A DNA stretch of 64,000 nucleotides, from positions 3,378,001-3,442,000 of the forward strand of contig NZ_CP016634.1 in NCBI RefSeq assembly GCF_002741075.1, given 5' to 3'. The notes under the pieces are model-generated. The model was not told the origin of the DNA. It worked only from the letters and a program-made list of their open reading frames with translations, and made no database searches. The translations under genes were made by a program, and so were the position numbers. Below, piece by piece: positions 42,075-51,677 of the stretch (the first letter of the stretch is position 1; every line of letters starts with the position of its first letter). This DNA is from Pseudomonas putida. GTDB taxonomy: Bacteria > Pseudomonadota > Gammaproteobacteria > Pseudomonadales > Pseudomonadaceae.

Positions 42075-42857
42075 ATGCGTACCATCAACAGCCTGATTCT
42101 CGCCGGCGGCCTGCTGGCGTCCGGTGCCAGCTTCGCCGGCGATCTGCTGCAATGGCAGAACAACAGCCTCACCTACCTGTGGGGCAAGAACTTCAAGGTG
42201 AACCCTGAAACCCAACAGACCGTCACCTTCGAACACGCCGACGGGTGGAAGTACGGCGACAACTTCATCTTCGTCGACAAGATCTTCTACCAAGGCAAGA
42301 AAGACGCGAACAACGGCCCCAACACCTACTACGGCGAGATCAGCCCGCGTCTGTCGTTCGGCAAGATCTTCGACCAGAAGCTCGAGTTCGGCCCGATCAA
42401 AGACGTGCTGCTGGCCATGACCTATGAGTTCGGCGAGGGCGACACCGAGTCCTACCTGATCGGTCCAGGCTTCGACCTGGCGATCCCAGGCTTTGACTAC
42501 TTCCAGCTGAACTTCTACCAGCGCACCACCGACGGCAGCCGTCCGGGTGACAATGTCTGGCAGATCACCCCGGTCTGGTCCTACACCATTCCCGTGGGTT
42601 CGTCTGACATCCTCATCGATGGCTTCATGGACTGGGTCGTGGACAACGACGAGAACCGCCGTGGCGACTACCACGCCAACCTGCACTTCAACCCGCAGGT
42701 CAAGTACGACTTGGGCAAGGCGCTGAAAGTAGGCGAGAAGCAGTTGTACGTAGGTATCGAGTACGACTACTGGAAGAACAAGTACGGCATTAAAGACAGC
42801 GATGGCTTCACCACCGATCAGAACACCATGAGTTTCCTGCTCAAGTACCACTTCTGA
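42075..42857 (+). CDS. Tsx-like nucleoside-specific outer-membrane channel, copy 2
   Basis: 260 residues. Signal peptide (MRTINSLILAGGLLASGASFAG), then a barrel co-linear with copy 1 and ending in the aromatic LLKYHF. Shared landmarks include LTYLWGKNFKVNP, TYYGEISPRLSFGKIF and GSRPGDNVWQITPVWSYTIP; differences cluster in predicted loops and near the C-terminus. This tandem paralogue may prefer a different nucleoside or be expressed under other conditions, since it has its own long upstream region. The strong hairpin at 42868-42901 ends the transcript. Confidence 0.88.
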   Translation: MRTINSLILAGGLLASGASFAGDLLQWQNNSLTYLWGKNFKVNPETQQTVTFEHADGWKYGDNFIFVDKIFYQGKKDANNGPNTYYGEISPRLSFGKIFDQKLEFGPIKDVLLAMTYEFGEGDTESYLIGPGFDLAIPGFDYFQLNFYQRTTDGSRPGDNVWQITPVWSYTIPVGSSDILIDGFMDWVVDNDENRRGDYHANLHFNPQVKYDLGKALKVGEKQLYVGIEYDYWKNKYGIKDSDGFTTDQNTMSFLLKYHF

Positions 42858-42867
42858 TGCACTGAAA

Positions 42868-42901
42868 CGTCACAGCGCCCCTAATAGGGGGCGCTGTGAC
42901 G
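42868..42901. terminator. Long hairpin after the second tsx-like gene
   Basis: CGTCACAGCGCCCC and GGGGGCGCTGTGACG form a near-perfect 14-bp stem with a 5-base loop, 10 bases after the stop. It has no T-run on the plus strand and separates this gene from the convergent small gene at 42946. Confidence 0.7.
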
Positions 42902-42945
42902 CTCAATCCTAGAAATATCATTACCCCCAAACTTCCCAAGCTGCT

Positions 42946-43239
42946 CTAGCGATAGGAAGAACTTGTCTTGGAGATCAGGAATACACTTGCAGGCAATACA
43001 CCGCCCAGCCCCCACAGCGCTATTTCCACGTGATGATGTTCAAGCACTCTTAGAACATCCAGCACCAGCATTACACTGCTCACCGCGAGCGCCAGACCAA
43101 ACATCGCACAACACTTCACCAGCCCCTCGCCACCGATACCTCGCTGGAGGAAATGCAAGCCCAGCGCGCCCCACGCCAGCACCAGGAACAGATAAAGCGC
43201 GAGATGATAGACATCGTACGTCAACACATTACCGAACAT
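42946..43239 (-). CDS. Small hypothetical membrane protein
   Basis: 97 residues with three predicted membrane segments (VYHLALYLFLVLAWGALGL, then CCAMFGLALAVSSVMLVLDV and IALWGLGGVLPASVFLISK). I do not recognise a family. A strong RBS (GGGGGAGGTG, 6 bases before the ATG at 43237-43239) supports translation; the frame extends upstream, but that part is not membrane-like. It is divergent from the LTA-synthase-like gene with 150 AT-rich bases between, so the two may be co-regulated. Confidence 0.65.
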   Translation of the reverse strand: MFGNVLTYDVYHLALYLFLVLAWGALGLHFLQRGIGGEGLVKCCAMFGLALAVSSVMLVLDVLRVLEHHHVEIALWGLGGVLPASVFLISKTSSSYR

Positions 43240-43389
43240 GAGCACCTCCCCCTTTTTGCGAAATAAAGAAACGCCTGCGCTATAAAAGCGAAATTTCCTA
43301 CACCAAGCTACGGTTTTTTGACAAATCTTTTGCAAGTGCACTGCTAGCCTAGTTACTGTCATGCACCCGTAAGCATATAGGCAAATTTC

Positions 43390-45336
43390 ATGCGCGCATC
43401 ACTCGCTGCTCCCTGGCGTTTTCTCCTGCTACTTTGCTCACTCTGGTTCGGCATATTTGTGCTGACCCGACTCACACTGCTCCTCACACATCTCGATGAG
43501 TTTCAAGGCAACTACTTCTCATTATTCTTCAGCGCCACACTGTATGACGTAAGTTTCCTTGCCTACGCCGCCCTGCCAATGAGCCTGTACCTGGCGCTCT
43601 GCCCCACGGCGCTGTGGCGCTCTCGTGCACATCGCAGCGTGTTGCGCATTGTACTGGCGGCGAGTCTGTTCCTGATGCTGTTCGTCGCCGTGGCCGAGTG
43701 GCTGTTCTGGGACGAATTCGGCGTGCGCTTCAACTTCATCGCGGTCGACTACCTGGTGTACTCCAAGGAAGTGCTGGACAACATCCGCGAGTCCTATCCA
43801 ATCCCGACGCTGCTCAGTGGCTTGGCGGTCACTGCCCTGGTGCTCACACTCCTGCTGCAAAAGCCCTTCGCCTGGGCCTTGTCGGGACCGACCAGCGACC
43901 TGCGCCAGCGCGTGCTGGGCGTTGCCACCGTGGCAGGCCTCTGTGCCGTGTCGGCACTGGCAATCGACCAACAGTTTCCCCGCGGGCAGGATGGCAATGC
44001 CTACCAGCGCGAACTGGCCAGCAACGGGCCGTATCAGTTCTTTGCCGCCTTCCGAAACAACGAACTCGACTACACCCAGTTCTATGCAAGCCTCGGCGCG
44101 AACGAGGTCGGTGCCCAGATGCACAAGGAACTGGCCGAAGCCAACGCCCGCTTCGACGCAGGCGAGCCCCAGGATATCCGCCGACACATCACGGCCAACG
44201 GCCCACAGCGCACCCCGAACATCATCCTGGTGACGATCGAGAGTTTCAGCGCCAAGTACATGGGCAGCAACGGCGATGCTCGCAACCTCACCCCCAACCT
44301 CGATGCGCTACGCGGCCAGAGCCTGTACTTCAACAACTTCTACGCGACCGGCACCCGCACCGATCGCGGGCTGGAAGCGATCACCCTGTCGATCCCGCCA
44401 ACGCCTGGGCGTTCGATCGTTAAACGCATCGGCCGCGAGAGTGGCTATGCCAGCCTCGGCCAGCAATTGTCAGCCATTGGCTACGACGCCGTGTTCGTCT
44501 ACGGCGGACGCGGCTATTTCGACAACATGAATGCCTTCTTCAGCGGCAACGGCTATCGCATCGTCGACCAAAGTAGCGTCGATGAAAGCGAAATCACCTT
44601 CAAGAATGCCTGGGGCATGGCCGACGAAGATCTGTACCGCCAGGCGATCAAACTGGCAGATGCCGATCATGCCAAGCAGGTGCCGTTCTTCCTGCAACTG
44701 ATGACCACCTCCAATCACCGCCCCTACACCTACCCGGACGGGCGCATCGACATTCCCTCGGGCGAAGGACGAGAAGGTGCGGTGAAGTACACCGACCATG
44801 CTATTGCGCAGTTCCTGGGCCAGGTCAGGGACAAGCCCTGGTTCGACAACACGCTGTTCGTCTTCGTCGCCGACCACACCGCCGGCAGCGCTGGCATGGA
44901 AGACCTGCCAGTGAGCAACTATCAGATCCCGCTGTGGATCTACGCGCCCAAGCTGATCGAACCGCGGGAAACGTCAATGCTGGCCAGCCAGATCGATCTG
45001 GCCCCAACACTGCTTGGTTTGCTCAACGTGAGCTATACCTCGACATTCTTCGGTCGTGACCTGCTTCGTGGCGACGAACTGCCGCCACGGGTGCTGATCG
45101 GCAACTACCAACATCTGGGGCTGTTCGACGGCAAGGATCTGGCCATTCTCAGCCCCCGCGGCGGTTTACGGGTCCATGAGGATGCGCTGGGCAACAGCCG
45201 TGAACGCAAGGTTGGCGATGACAACCCGCTGATCCGACGGGCAATCACGTACTACCAGAGCGCTGCCTATGGCTTCAGCAAAGGCTTGCTGGCCTGGAAG
45301 CCGCAGCAGATCGAAAACGTGACAGTCAGCCCCTGA
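43390..45336 (+). CDS. LTA-synthase-like sulfatase/phosphotransferase, inner membrane
   Basis: 648 residues. Five N-terminal membrane helices (~10-190) and a large periplasmic alkaline-phosphatase/sulfatase-fold domain (~275-600). Motifs: [20 protein letters not shown] with the first metal-ligand Glu, [10 protein letters not shown] with a probable catalytic Thr324, and [16 protein letters not shown] with the Asp-His metal pair. Relatives include LtaS and OpgB/MdoB, which transfer phosphoglycerol from phosphatidylglycerol to teichoic acid or periplasmic glucans; the acceptor in Pseudomonas is unknown. The start ATG has a weak RBS. It is convergent with the DUF808 gene, overlapping by 11 bases. 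Confidence 0.85.
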   Translation: MRASLAAPWRFLLLLCSLWFGIFVLTRLTLLLTHLDEFQGNYFSLFFSATLYDVSFLAYAALPMSLYLALCPTALWRSRAHRSVLRIVLAASLFLMLFVAVAEWLFWDEFGVRFNFIAVDYLVYSKEVLDNIRESYPIPTLLSGLAVTALVLTLLLQKPFAWALSGPTSDLRQRVLGVATVAGLCAVSALAIDQQFPRGQDGNAYQRELASNGPYQFFAAFRNNELDYTQFYASLGANEVGAQMHKELAEANARFDAGEPQDIRRHITANGPQRTPNIILVTIESFSAKYMGSNGDARNLTPNLDALRGQSLYFNNFYATGTRTDRGLEAITLSIPPTPGRSIVKRIGRESGYASLGQQLSAIGYDAVFVYGGRGYFDNMNAFFSGNGYRIVDQSSVDESEITFKNAWGMADEDLYRQAIKLADADHAKQVPFFLQLMTTSNHRPYTYPDGRIDIPSGEGREGAVKYTDHAIAQFLGQVRDKPWFDNTLFVFVADHTAGSAGMEDLPVSNYQIPLWIYAPKLIEPRETSMLASQIDLAPTLLGLLNVSYTSTFFGRDLLRGDELPPRVLIGNYQHLGLFDGKDLAILSPRGGLRVHEDALGNSRERKVGDDNPLIRRAITYYQSAAYGFSKGLLAWKPQQIENVTVSP

Positions 45337-46234
45337 CTGCCCGCCAGATCCTGGACACGACACCGACCACGGCCAGCACCACGGCGCCGGCGAATACGCC
45401 GGCCACGCCGTTGAGCAGCCCACCGGTCAGCGACCCGCCCCGCCCTTCGCTGAACGCCTCGATGGCGTGATGCAGCGGCTCGATGCCGTGTACCAGGATG
45501 CCCCCACCGACCAGGAACATGGCCGCAGTGCCGATCACCGACAGGCTTTTCATCATGTACGGCGCGGCCCGCAGGATGCCGTTGCCCACAGCGCGGGCCA
45601 TGCGGGAGGCCTTGGTGGTCATCCACAAGCCCAGGTCGTCGAGCTTGACGATACCGCCCACCAAGCCGTACACCCCGATGGTCATCACCACGGCGATGCC
45701 CGACAGCACGACGATCTGCTGGGTCAAGGGCGAGTCGGCGACGATGCCCAGGGTGATGGCGATGATTTCGGCAGAGAGGATGAAATCGGTGCGCACCGCG
45801 CCTTTGATCTTGTCCTTCTCATAAGCCACCAGGTCGATGTTCGGATCGGCCAAGGCCTCGTTACGCGCCTCGTGCTGCGCCTGGTCCTCGTCCTTGCTGT
45901 GCAAGAACTTGTGCGCCAGCTTCTCGAAGCCCTCAAAGCACAGGTAGGCCCCACCGAGCATCAGCAATGGCGTGACCGCCCAGGGAATGAACGCACTGAT
46001 CAGCAGCGCCGCCGGCACCAGGATCGCCTTGTTCACCAGCGAGCCCTTGGCCACCGCCCACACCACCGGAATCTCGCGATCGGCGCGCACACCGGTGACC
46101 TGCTGGGCGTTGAGCGCCAGGTCGTCGCCCAGCACCCCCGCGGTCTTCTTCGCCGCGACCTTGGTCATCACTGAGACGTCGTCGAGCACCGTGGCGATGT
46201 CGTCGATCAGTACCAGTAGACTGCTTCCTGCCAT
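45326..46234 (-). CDS. DUF808 (YedI-like) inner-membrane protein
   Basis: 302 residues. Starts with the DUF808 signature [20 protein letters not shown] and continues [20 protein letters not shown], followed by about five membrane helices ([36 protein letters not shown] and others). Function unknown; the family is an abundant predicted transporter-like membrane protein. The ATG at 46232-46234 is taken because the family begins there, although the frame is open upstream. The end overlaps the LTA-synthase-like gene on the other strand by 11 bases, and the gene is divergent from the RutR-like regulator. Confidence 0.85.
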   Translation of the reverse strand: MAGSSLLVLIDDIATVLDDVSVMTKVAAKKTAGVLGDDLALNAQQVTGVRADREIPVVWAVAKGSLVNKAILVPAALLISAFIPWAVTPLLMLGGAYLCFEGFEKLAHKFLHSKDEDQAQHEARNEALADPNIDLVAYEKDKIKGAVRTDFILSAEIIAITLGIVADSPLTQQIVVLSGIAVVMTIGVYGLVGGIVKLDDLGLWMTTKASRMARAVGNGILRAAPYMMKSLSVIGTAAMFLVGGGILVHGIEPLHHAIEAFSEGRGGSLTGGLLNGVAGVFAGAVVLAVVGVVSRIWRAVRG

Positions 46235-46364
46235 GTTTGCCTGCATCCCGTGGTTTGAGTGGGTCGATTCTAGCCCAAAGAGGCCGCCTTGAGCGCCCGA
46301 CAAGGCCGGTGCTACCATGCCGAACCCTCTCTTAGAGGTGGCCAGACAAAGGAAGATTCCCGAC

Positions 46365-46976
46365 ATGAGCACCATTCGCGAGCGCAACAAGGAACTGATC
46401 CTGCGCGCGGCCAGCGAAGAATTCGCCGACAAGGGCTTCGCCGCCACCAAGACCAGCGACATCGCCGCCAAGGCCGGCCTGCCCAAGCCAAACGTCTATT
46501 ACTATTTCAAATCCAAGGAAAACCTCTATCGCGAGGTCCTTGAAAGCATCATCGCGCCGATCATGCAGGCCTCCACGCCGTTCAACGCCGACGGCGACCC
46601 CAAAGAAGTGCTCAGCGGCTACATCCGCTCGAAGATCCGCATCTCCCGCGACCTGCCCCACGCCTCCAAGGTGTTTGCCAGCGAGATCATGCACGGTGCA
46701 CCGCACCTCTCGCCCAACCAGGTGCAGCAGCTCAACGACCAGGCGCGGCACAACATCGAGTGCATCCAGCACTGGATCGAGCGCAAGCAGATCGCCCCGG
46801 TCGACCCGCACCACCTGATGTTCAGCATCTGGGCGGCGACGCAGACCTACGCCGACTTCGACTGGCAGATCTCCGTGGTCACCGGCAAGCCCAAGCTGGC
46901 CGACAGTGACTATGACGCGGCAGCCGAGACCATCATCCGGCTGGTGCTCAAAGGCTGCGAGCCCGAGACAGACTGA
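46365..46976 (+). CDS. TetR-family regulator, RutR-like
   Basis: 203 residues. N-terminal TetR helix-turn-helix ([19 protein letters not shown], then [20 protein letters not shown]) and a YcdC/RutR-type ligand domain: [20 protein letters not shown] and [20 protein letters not shown] with a following VTGK. In E. coli RutR this pocket senses uracil/thymine and controls pyrimidine use. Here it sits between purine- and glyoxylate-degradation genes, so a pyrimidine, purine or beta-ureido effector is plausible but unproven. AGGAAG lies 9 bases before the ATG. A very long hairpin separates it from the convergent glcG-like gene. Confidence 0.87.
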   Translation: MSTIRERNKELILRAASEEFADKGFAATKTSDIAAKAGLPKPNVYYYFKSKENLYREVLESIIAPIMQASTPFNADGDPKEVLSGYIRSKIRISRDLPHASKVFASEIMHGAPHLSPNQVQQLNDQARHNIECIQHWIERKQIAPVDPHHLMFSIWAATQTYADFDWQISVVTGKPKLADSDYDAAAETIIRLVLKGCEPETD

Positions 46977-47042
46977 TAGAAAAGGGCCGCTTCGCACCCT
47001 GATCACCGCACAAGGCCGCGATCAGGGCGCGAAGCGGCCCTT
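46977..47042 (-). terminator. Long hairpin terminator of the glcG-like gene
   Basis: Arms of about 21 bp with one bulge (GGGCCGCTTCGC-A-CCCTGATC paired with GATCAGGG-C-GCGAAGCGGCCC) enclose a small loop. On the minus strand the hairpin is followed by TTTTCTATC. It lies between two convergent genes and probably serves both. Confidence 0.8.
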
Positions 47043-47053
47043 GGATCGAATAC

Positions 47054-47494
47054 TTACGCTGCTACGCCAGCATCGGCCTTAAGCCCCGCCTCCTCGATCG
47101 CACTGATCGCGCATTGCTCGTCGATATCCGACGTATCTCCGCTGATCCCTACAGCACCTAGCACCTTGCCTGCCTGATCACGAATCAGCACACCACCGGG
47201 CGCCGGCACCACCGGGCTTTCGCCCAGACCATTGAGCGCGGCGAAGAACGCCGGGCGCTGCTGCGCATCCAGCGCCAGCAGGCGCGAGCCCTTGCCCAGG
47301 GCGACGGCCCCCCAGGCCTTGCCCATGGCCACCTGCGGCCGCAGCAGGCTGGCACCATCCTCGCGCTGCAGCGCCAGCAGGTGCCCGCCCGCGTCCAGTA
47401 CCGCCACCGTCAAGGGGGCGGCGTTGATCTTGCGACCCGCTGCCAGCGCGGCGTTTACCAGGCTGACGGCGACTTTGAGGGTCAATGCGTTCAT
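47054..47494 (-). CDS. GlcG/HbpS-family protein
   Basis: 146 residues. HbpS/GlcG domain: LTLKVAVSLVNAALAAGRKI, the PLTVAVLDAGGHLLALQRED strand, a RPQVAMGKAWGAVALGKGSR helix, VPAPGGVLIRDQAGKVLGAV and a GDTSDIDEQCAISAIEEAGL end. Family members occur in glycolate/glyoxylate, propanediol and haem contexts; HbpS binds haem. Here it is divergent from gcl, with matching palindromes toward each gene, so a role in glyoxylate metabolism is likely though the chemistry is unknown. The ATG at 47492-47494 has AGAGGACC upstream. Confidence 0.87.
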   Translation of the reverse strand: MNALTLKVAVSLVNAALAAGRKINAAPLTVAVLDAGGHLLALQREDGASLLRPQVAMGKAWGAVALGKGSRLLALDAQQRPAFFAALNGLGESPVVPAPGGVLIRDQAGKVLGAVGISGDTSDIDEQCAISAIEEAGLKADAGVAA

Positions 47495-47577
47495 GGAAAG
47501 GTCCTCTTCTTGTTGTGAGAAGCCCTGAGGGCAGTTGAAAACCGGATAGTGACAATAGAACACAACGGCCAGAATTT

Positions 47578-47587
47578 TTGTATACAA
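47578..47587. promoter_or_regulatory. Purine-operator palindrome, glcG-like side
   Basis: TTGTATACAA in AT-rich flanks (TTTTTGTATACAATATTT), 84 bases upstream of the glcG-like ATG. Identical decamer to the sites before puuE, gcl and the NCS1 permease. Confidence 0.65.
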
Positions 47588-47717
47588 TATTTTTAGACTA
47601 TCGTGCACGATCAGACGAAACGCCGTTTTCACAGGCTTCCCGACGAAAGCCACCCTTGCTGATGAAAATGGATTGACCTAAGGCGCCGAGCGTGAATACA
47701 CTCTGTCGCAACGCAAG

Positions 47718-47727
47718 TTGTATACAA
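47718..47727. promoter_or_regulatory. Purine-operator palindrome, gcl side
   Basis: TTGTATACAA, ending 26 bases upstream of the gcl ATG, a position that would overlap or follow the transcription start and suits a repressor. Confidence 0.65.
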
Positions 47728-47752
47728 TTACAAAATCGATGAGGCACAAACC

Positions 47753-49528
47753 ATGAGCAAAATGAGAGCAATCGATGCAGCCGTTCTGGTCATGCGCCGT
47801 GAAGGTGTAGATACCGCGTTCGGCATCCCGGGGGCTGCTATCAACCCGCTGTACTCGGCCCTGAAGAAAGTCGGTGGCATCGATCACGTCCTCGCTCGCC
47901 ACGTCGAAGGCGCTTCCCACATGGCCGAGGGTTACACCCGCGCCAACCCGGGCAACATCGGTGTGTGCATTGGCACCTCCGGCCCTGCCGGTACCGACAT
48001 GGTGACCGGTCTGTACAGCGCTTCGGCCGACTCCATCCCAATTCTCTGCATCACCGGCCAAGCGCCTCGTGCTCGCCTGCACAAGGAAGACTTCCAGGCC
48101 GTTGACATCACCAACATCGTCAAGCCGGTCACCAAGTGGGCCACTACCGTTCTGGAGCCAGGCCAGGTGCCTTACGCCTTCCAGAAGGCCTTCTACGAAA
48201 TGCGCACTGGCCGTCCAGGCCCTGTGTTGATCGACCTGCCGTTCGACGTGCAGATGGCCGAAATCGAATTCGACATCGACGCCTACGAACCGCTGCCGGT
48301 CCACAAGCCATCCGCCAGCCGCGTCCAGGCTGAAAAAGCCCTGGCCATGCTCAACGAAGCCGAGCGTCCGCTGATCGTTTCCGGCGGTGGCGTGATCAAC
48401 GCCGATGCCAGCGAAAAACTGGTCGAGTTCGCCGAACTGACCGGCGTACCGGTCATCCCGACCCTGATGGGCTGGGGCACCATTCCTGACGACCACCCAC
48501 AGATGGTCGGCATGGTCGGTCTGCAGACTTCGCACCGCTACGGCAACGCCACCCTGCTCAAGTCCGACCTGGTGTTCGGTATCGGTAACCGCTGGGCCAA
48601 CCGCCACACCGGTTCCGTCGACGTCTACACCGAAGGCCGCAAGTTCGTTCACGTGGACATCGAACCGACCCAGATCGGTCGTGTATTCACCCCGGACCTG
48701 GGCATCGTTTCCGACGCAGGCGCCGCATTGGATGCCTTCCTGGAAGTGGCCCGCGAGTGGAAAGCCGCCGGCAAGCTCAAGTGCCGTCGCGAGTGGCTGG
48801 AAGACTGCCAGCAGCGCAAGTCGAGCCTGCAGCGCAAGACCCACTTCGACAACGTGCCGGTCAAGCCGCAGCGCGTCTACGAAGAAATGAACCAGGTCTT
48901 CGGCAAGGACACCTGCTACGTCAGCACCATCGGTCTGTCGCAGATCGCCGGCGCCCAGTTCCTGCACGTGTACAAACCACGCCACTGGATCAACTGCGGT
49001 CAGGCCGGCCCACTGGGCTGGACCATCCCGGCTGCCCTGGGTGTGGTCAAGGCGGACCCTTCGCGCAAAGTGGTCGCGCTGTCCGGTGACTACGACTTCC
49101 AGTTCATGATCGAAGAGCTGGCGGTAGGCGCCCAGTTCAACCTGCCGTACGTCCATGTGCTGGTGAACAACGCCTACCTGGGTCTGATCCGTCAGGCGCA
49201 GCGTGGCTTCGACATGGATTACTGTGTACAACTGGCGTTCGAGAACATCAACGCCACCGAAGCAGGCAGCTACGGCGTCGATCACGTGGCCGTGGTCGAG
49301 GGTCTGGGCTGTAAGGCACTGCGCGTGTTCGAACCGGCCGAAATCGCCCCTGCCCTGCTCAAGGCGCAGAAGATGGCCGAAGAGTTCCGCGTGCCGGTGG
49401 TGGTAGAAGTGATCCTCGAACGCGTGACCAACATTTCCATGGGTACCGAAATCAACGCGGTCAACGAGTTCGAAGACCTCGCCCTGGTCGGCAACGACGC
49501 ACCTACCGCGATCTCGCTGCTGGACTGA
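47753..49528 (+). CDS. gcl: Glyoxylate carboligase (tartronate-semialdehyde synthase)
   Basis: 591 residues. ThDP/FAD enzyme joining two glyoxylates into tartronate semialdehyde plus CO2. Three ThDP-family domains: N-terminal PYR domain with [15 protein letters not shown] and [20 protein letters not shown], a central FAD-type domain, and a PP domain with [20 protein letters not shown] and the [14 protein letters not shown] end of the ThDP motif. Val51 stands where other family members have the catalytic Glu, the known peculiarity of Gcl, so this is not acetolactate synthase. It is first gene of gcl-hyi-glxR-ttuD-pyk and starts 26 bases after a regulatory palindrome. Confidence 0.97.
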   Translation: MSKMRAIDAAVLVMRREGVDTAFGIPGAAINPLYSALKKVGGIDHVLARHVEGASHMAEGYTRANPGNIGVCIGTSGPAGTDMVTGLYSASADSIPILCITGQAPRARLHKEDFQAVDITNIVKPVTKWATTVLEPGQVPYAFQKAFYEMRTGRPGPVLIDLPFDVQMAEIEFDIDAYEPLPVHKPSASRVQAEKALAMLNEAERPLIVSGGGVINADASEKLVEFAELTGVPVIPTLMGWGTIPDDHPQMVGMVGLQTSHRYGNATLLKSDLVFGIGNRWANRHTGSVDVYTEGRKFVHVDIEPTQIGRVFTPDLGIVSDAGAALDAFLEVAREWKAAGKLKCRREWLEDCQQRKSSLQRKTHFDNVPVKPQRVYEEMNQVFGKDTCYVSTIGLSQIAGAQFLHVYKPRHWINCGQAGPLGWTIPAALGVVKADPSRKVVALSGDYDFQFMIEELAVGAQFNLPYVHVLVNNAYLGLIRQAQRGFDMDYCVQLAFENINATEAGSYGVDHVAVVEGLGCKALRVFEPAEIAPALLKAQKMAEEFRVPVVVEVILERVTNISMGTEINAVNEFEDLALVGNDAPTAISLLD

Positions 49529-49585
49529 CCGCCTGACGCCCCCGCGCCGGCTGTGCCGGGGGCCTTCTTCTGCAAGGAGACAACC

Positions 49586-50368
<783 letters not shown>

Positions 50369-50403
50369 AAGCTGAGTACAGCCCTGTGGGACACACCAGA
50401 CAG

Positions 50404-50489
50404 TGTGGGGGCGGGTTCACCCGCGAACACCGGCAAAGCCGGTGCCATCCACCGAAGTGTCTGCTTCGCGGGTAAACCCGCCCCCACAG
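50404..50489. repeat. Inverted REP pair between hyi and glxR
   Basis: TGTGGGGGCGGGTTCACCCG (from 50404) and TTCGCGGGTAAACCCGCCCC (from 50465) are opposed copies of the P. putida REP, with a CCGGC-AAA-GCCGG hairpin between them (50430-50442). It is inside the operon and could act as an mRNA stabiliser for gcl-hyi. Confidence 0.88.
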
Positions 50490-50538
50490 TGACCGCCGCT
50501 CACTTGAGATTCCTACAAATACAAAGAGGCACATTGTC

Positions 50539-51432
50539 ATGGCTAAAATCGGTTTCATCGGCACCGGCATCATGGGCAACCCAATGGCCCAGAACCTGCA
50601 AAAAGCAGGTCACAGCCTGTTCGTCTCCACTCACCACGACGCCGCCCCGGCCAACCTGGTCGCCGCTGGCGCCGTTGCCCTGGCCAACCCGAAGGAAGTG
50701 GCCCAGGAAGCCGAGTTCATCATCGTCATGGTTCCGGACACCCCGCAAGTCGAGTCCGTCCTGTTCGGTGAGAACGGCGTGGCCGAAGGCGCAGGCCCGA
50801 ACAAGGTCGTGATCGACATGAGTTCGATCTCCCCCACCGCCACCAAAGTCTTCGCCGAGAAGATCAAGGCTACCGGCGCTGCCTACCTGGATGCCCCGGT
50901 CTCCGGTGGTGAAGTCGGCGCCAAGGCCGGCACCCTGAGCATCATGGTCGGCGGCTGCCCGAAGGCCTTCGAACGCGCACTGCCACTGTTCGAAGCCATG
51001 GGCAAGAACATCACCCGCGTCGGCGGCAACGGCGACGGCCAGACCGCCAAGGTCGCCAACCAGATCATCGTCGCCCTGAACATCCAGGCCGTCGGTGAAG
51101 CCCTGCTGTTCGCTGCCAAGAACGGCGCGGATCCTGCCAAGGTTCGTGAAGCGCTGATGGGTGGCTTCGCCTCCTCGAAGATCCTCGAAGTTCACGCCGA
51201 GCGCATGATCAAGGGCACCTTCGACCCAGGCTTCCGCATCAACCTGCACCAGAAGGACCTGAACCTGGCCCTGCAAGGCGCCAAGGAGCTGGGCATCAAC
51301 CTGCCCAACACCTCCAACGCCCAGCAAGTGTTCAGCACCTGCGTCGCCCTGGGCGGCGGCAACTGGGACCACTCGGCGCTGATCAAAGGCCTGGAGCACA
51401 TGGCCAACTTCTCGATCCGCGACGACAAGTAA
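50539..51432 (+). CDS. glxR: Tartronate semialdehyde reductase (2-hydroxy-3-oxopropionate reductase)
   Basis: 297 residues, beta-hydroxyacid dehydrogenase family. Reduces tartronate semialdehyde to D-glycerate with NAD(P)H. Motifs: Rossmann KIGFIGTGIMGNPMAQNLQK (GxGxxG at 8-13), VIDMSSISPTATK, the substrate-binding DAPVSGGEVGAKAGTLSIM, and the catalytic Lys in NGDGQTAKVANQIIVALNIQ. Operon position after gcl and hyi fits the glycerate pathway. RBS AAAGAGGCAC is moderate. A REP-rich 245-base gap separates it from ttuD. Confidence 0.96.
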   Translation: MAKIGFIGTGIMGNPMAQNLQKAGHSLFVSTHHDAAPANLVAAGAVALANPKEVAQEAEFIIVMVPDTPQVESVLFGENGVAEGAGPNKVVIDMSSISPTATKVFAEKIKATGAAYLDAPVSGGEVGAKAGTLSIMVGGCPKAFERALPLFEAMGKNITRVGGNGDGQTAKVANQIIVALNIQAVGEALLFAAKNGADPAKVREALMGGFASSKILEVHAERMIKGTFDPGFRINLHQKDLNLALQGAKELGINLPNTSNAQQVFSTCVALGGGNWDHSALIKGLEHMANFSIRDDK

Positions 51433-51451
51433 AACCGTTGTAGACGTCTCT

Positions 51452-51540
51452 GGCCTCCTCGCGGACAAAGCCGCTCCCACAAGGTTCATCGCTGAACCTG
51501 AAGGCATCGCAAGCCTGTAGGAGCGGCTTCAGCCGCGAAC
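51452..51540. repeat. REP-like pair between glxR and ttuD
   Basis: GGCCTCCTCGCGGACAAAGC followed by CGCTCCCACAAGG (51452-51484) and the opposed CCTGTAGGAGCGGCTTCAGC (51515 on) are degenerate REP copies in inverted orientation, with a GGTTCA-TCGC-TGAACC hairpin between (51483-51498). Confidence 0.8.
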
Positions 51541-51677
51541 AAGCCAACACCTGTGAACCTGCGACCACAGGCTCACGCGGTGTCACCGAGCAACACCCGC
51601 CCCTGGTTCGGCCTGCACGGAGGCAGTTCCAGGGGCGTTTTCGATTCTGCAGAACAATAAGATTTTGGGAGCCTGCC

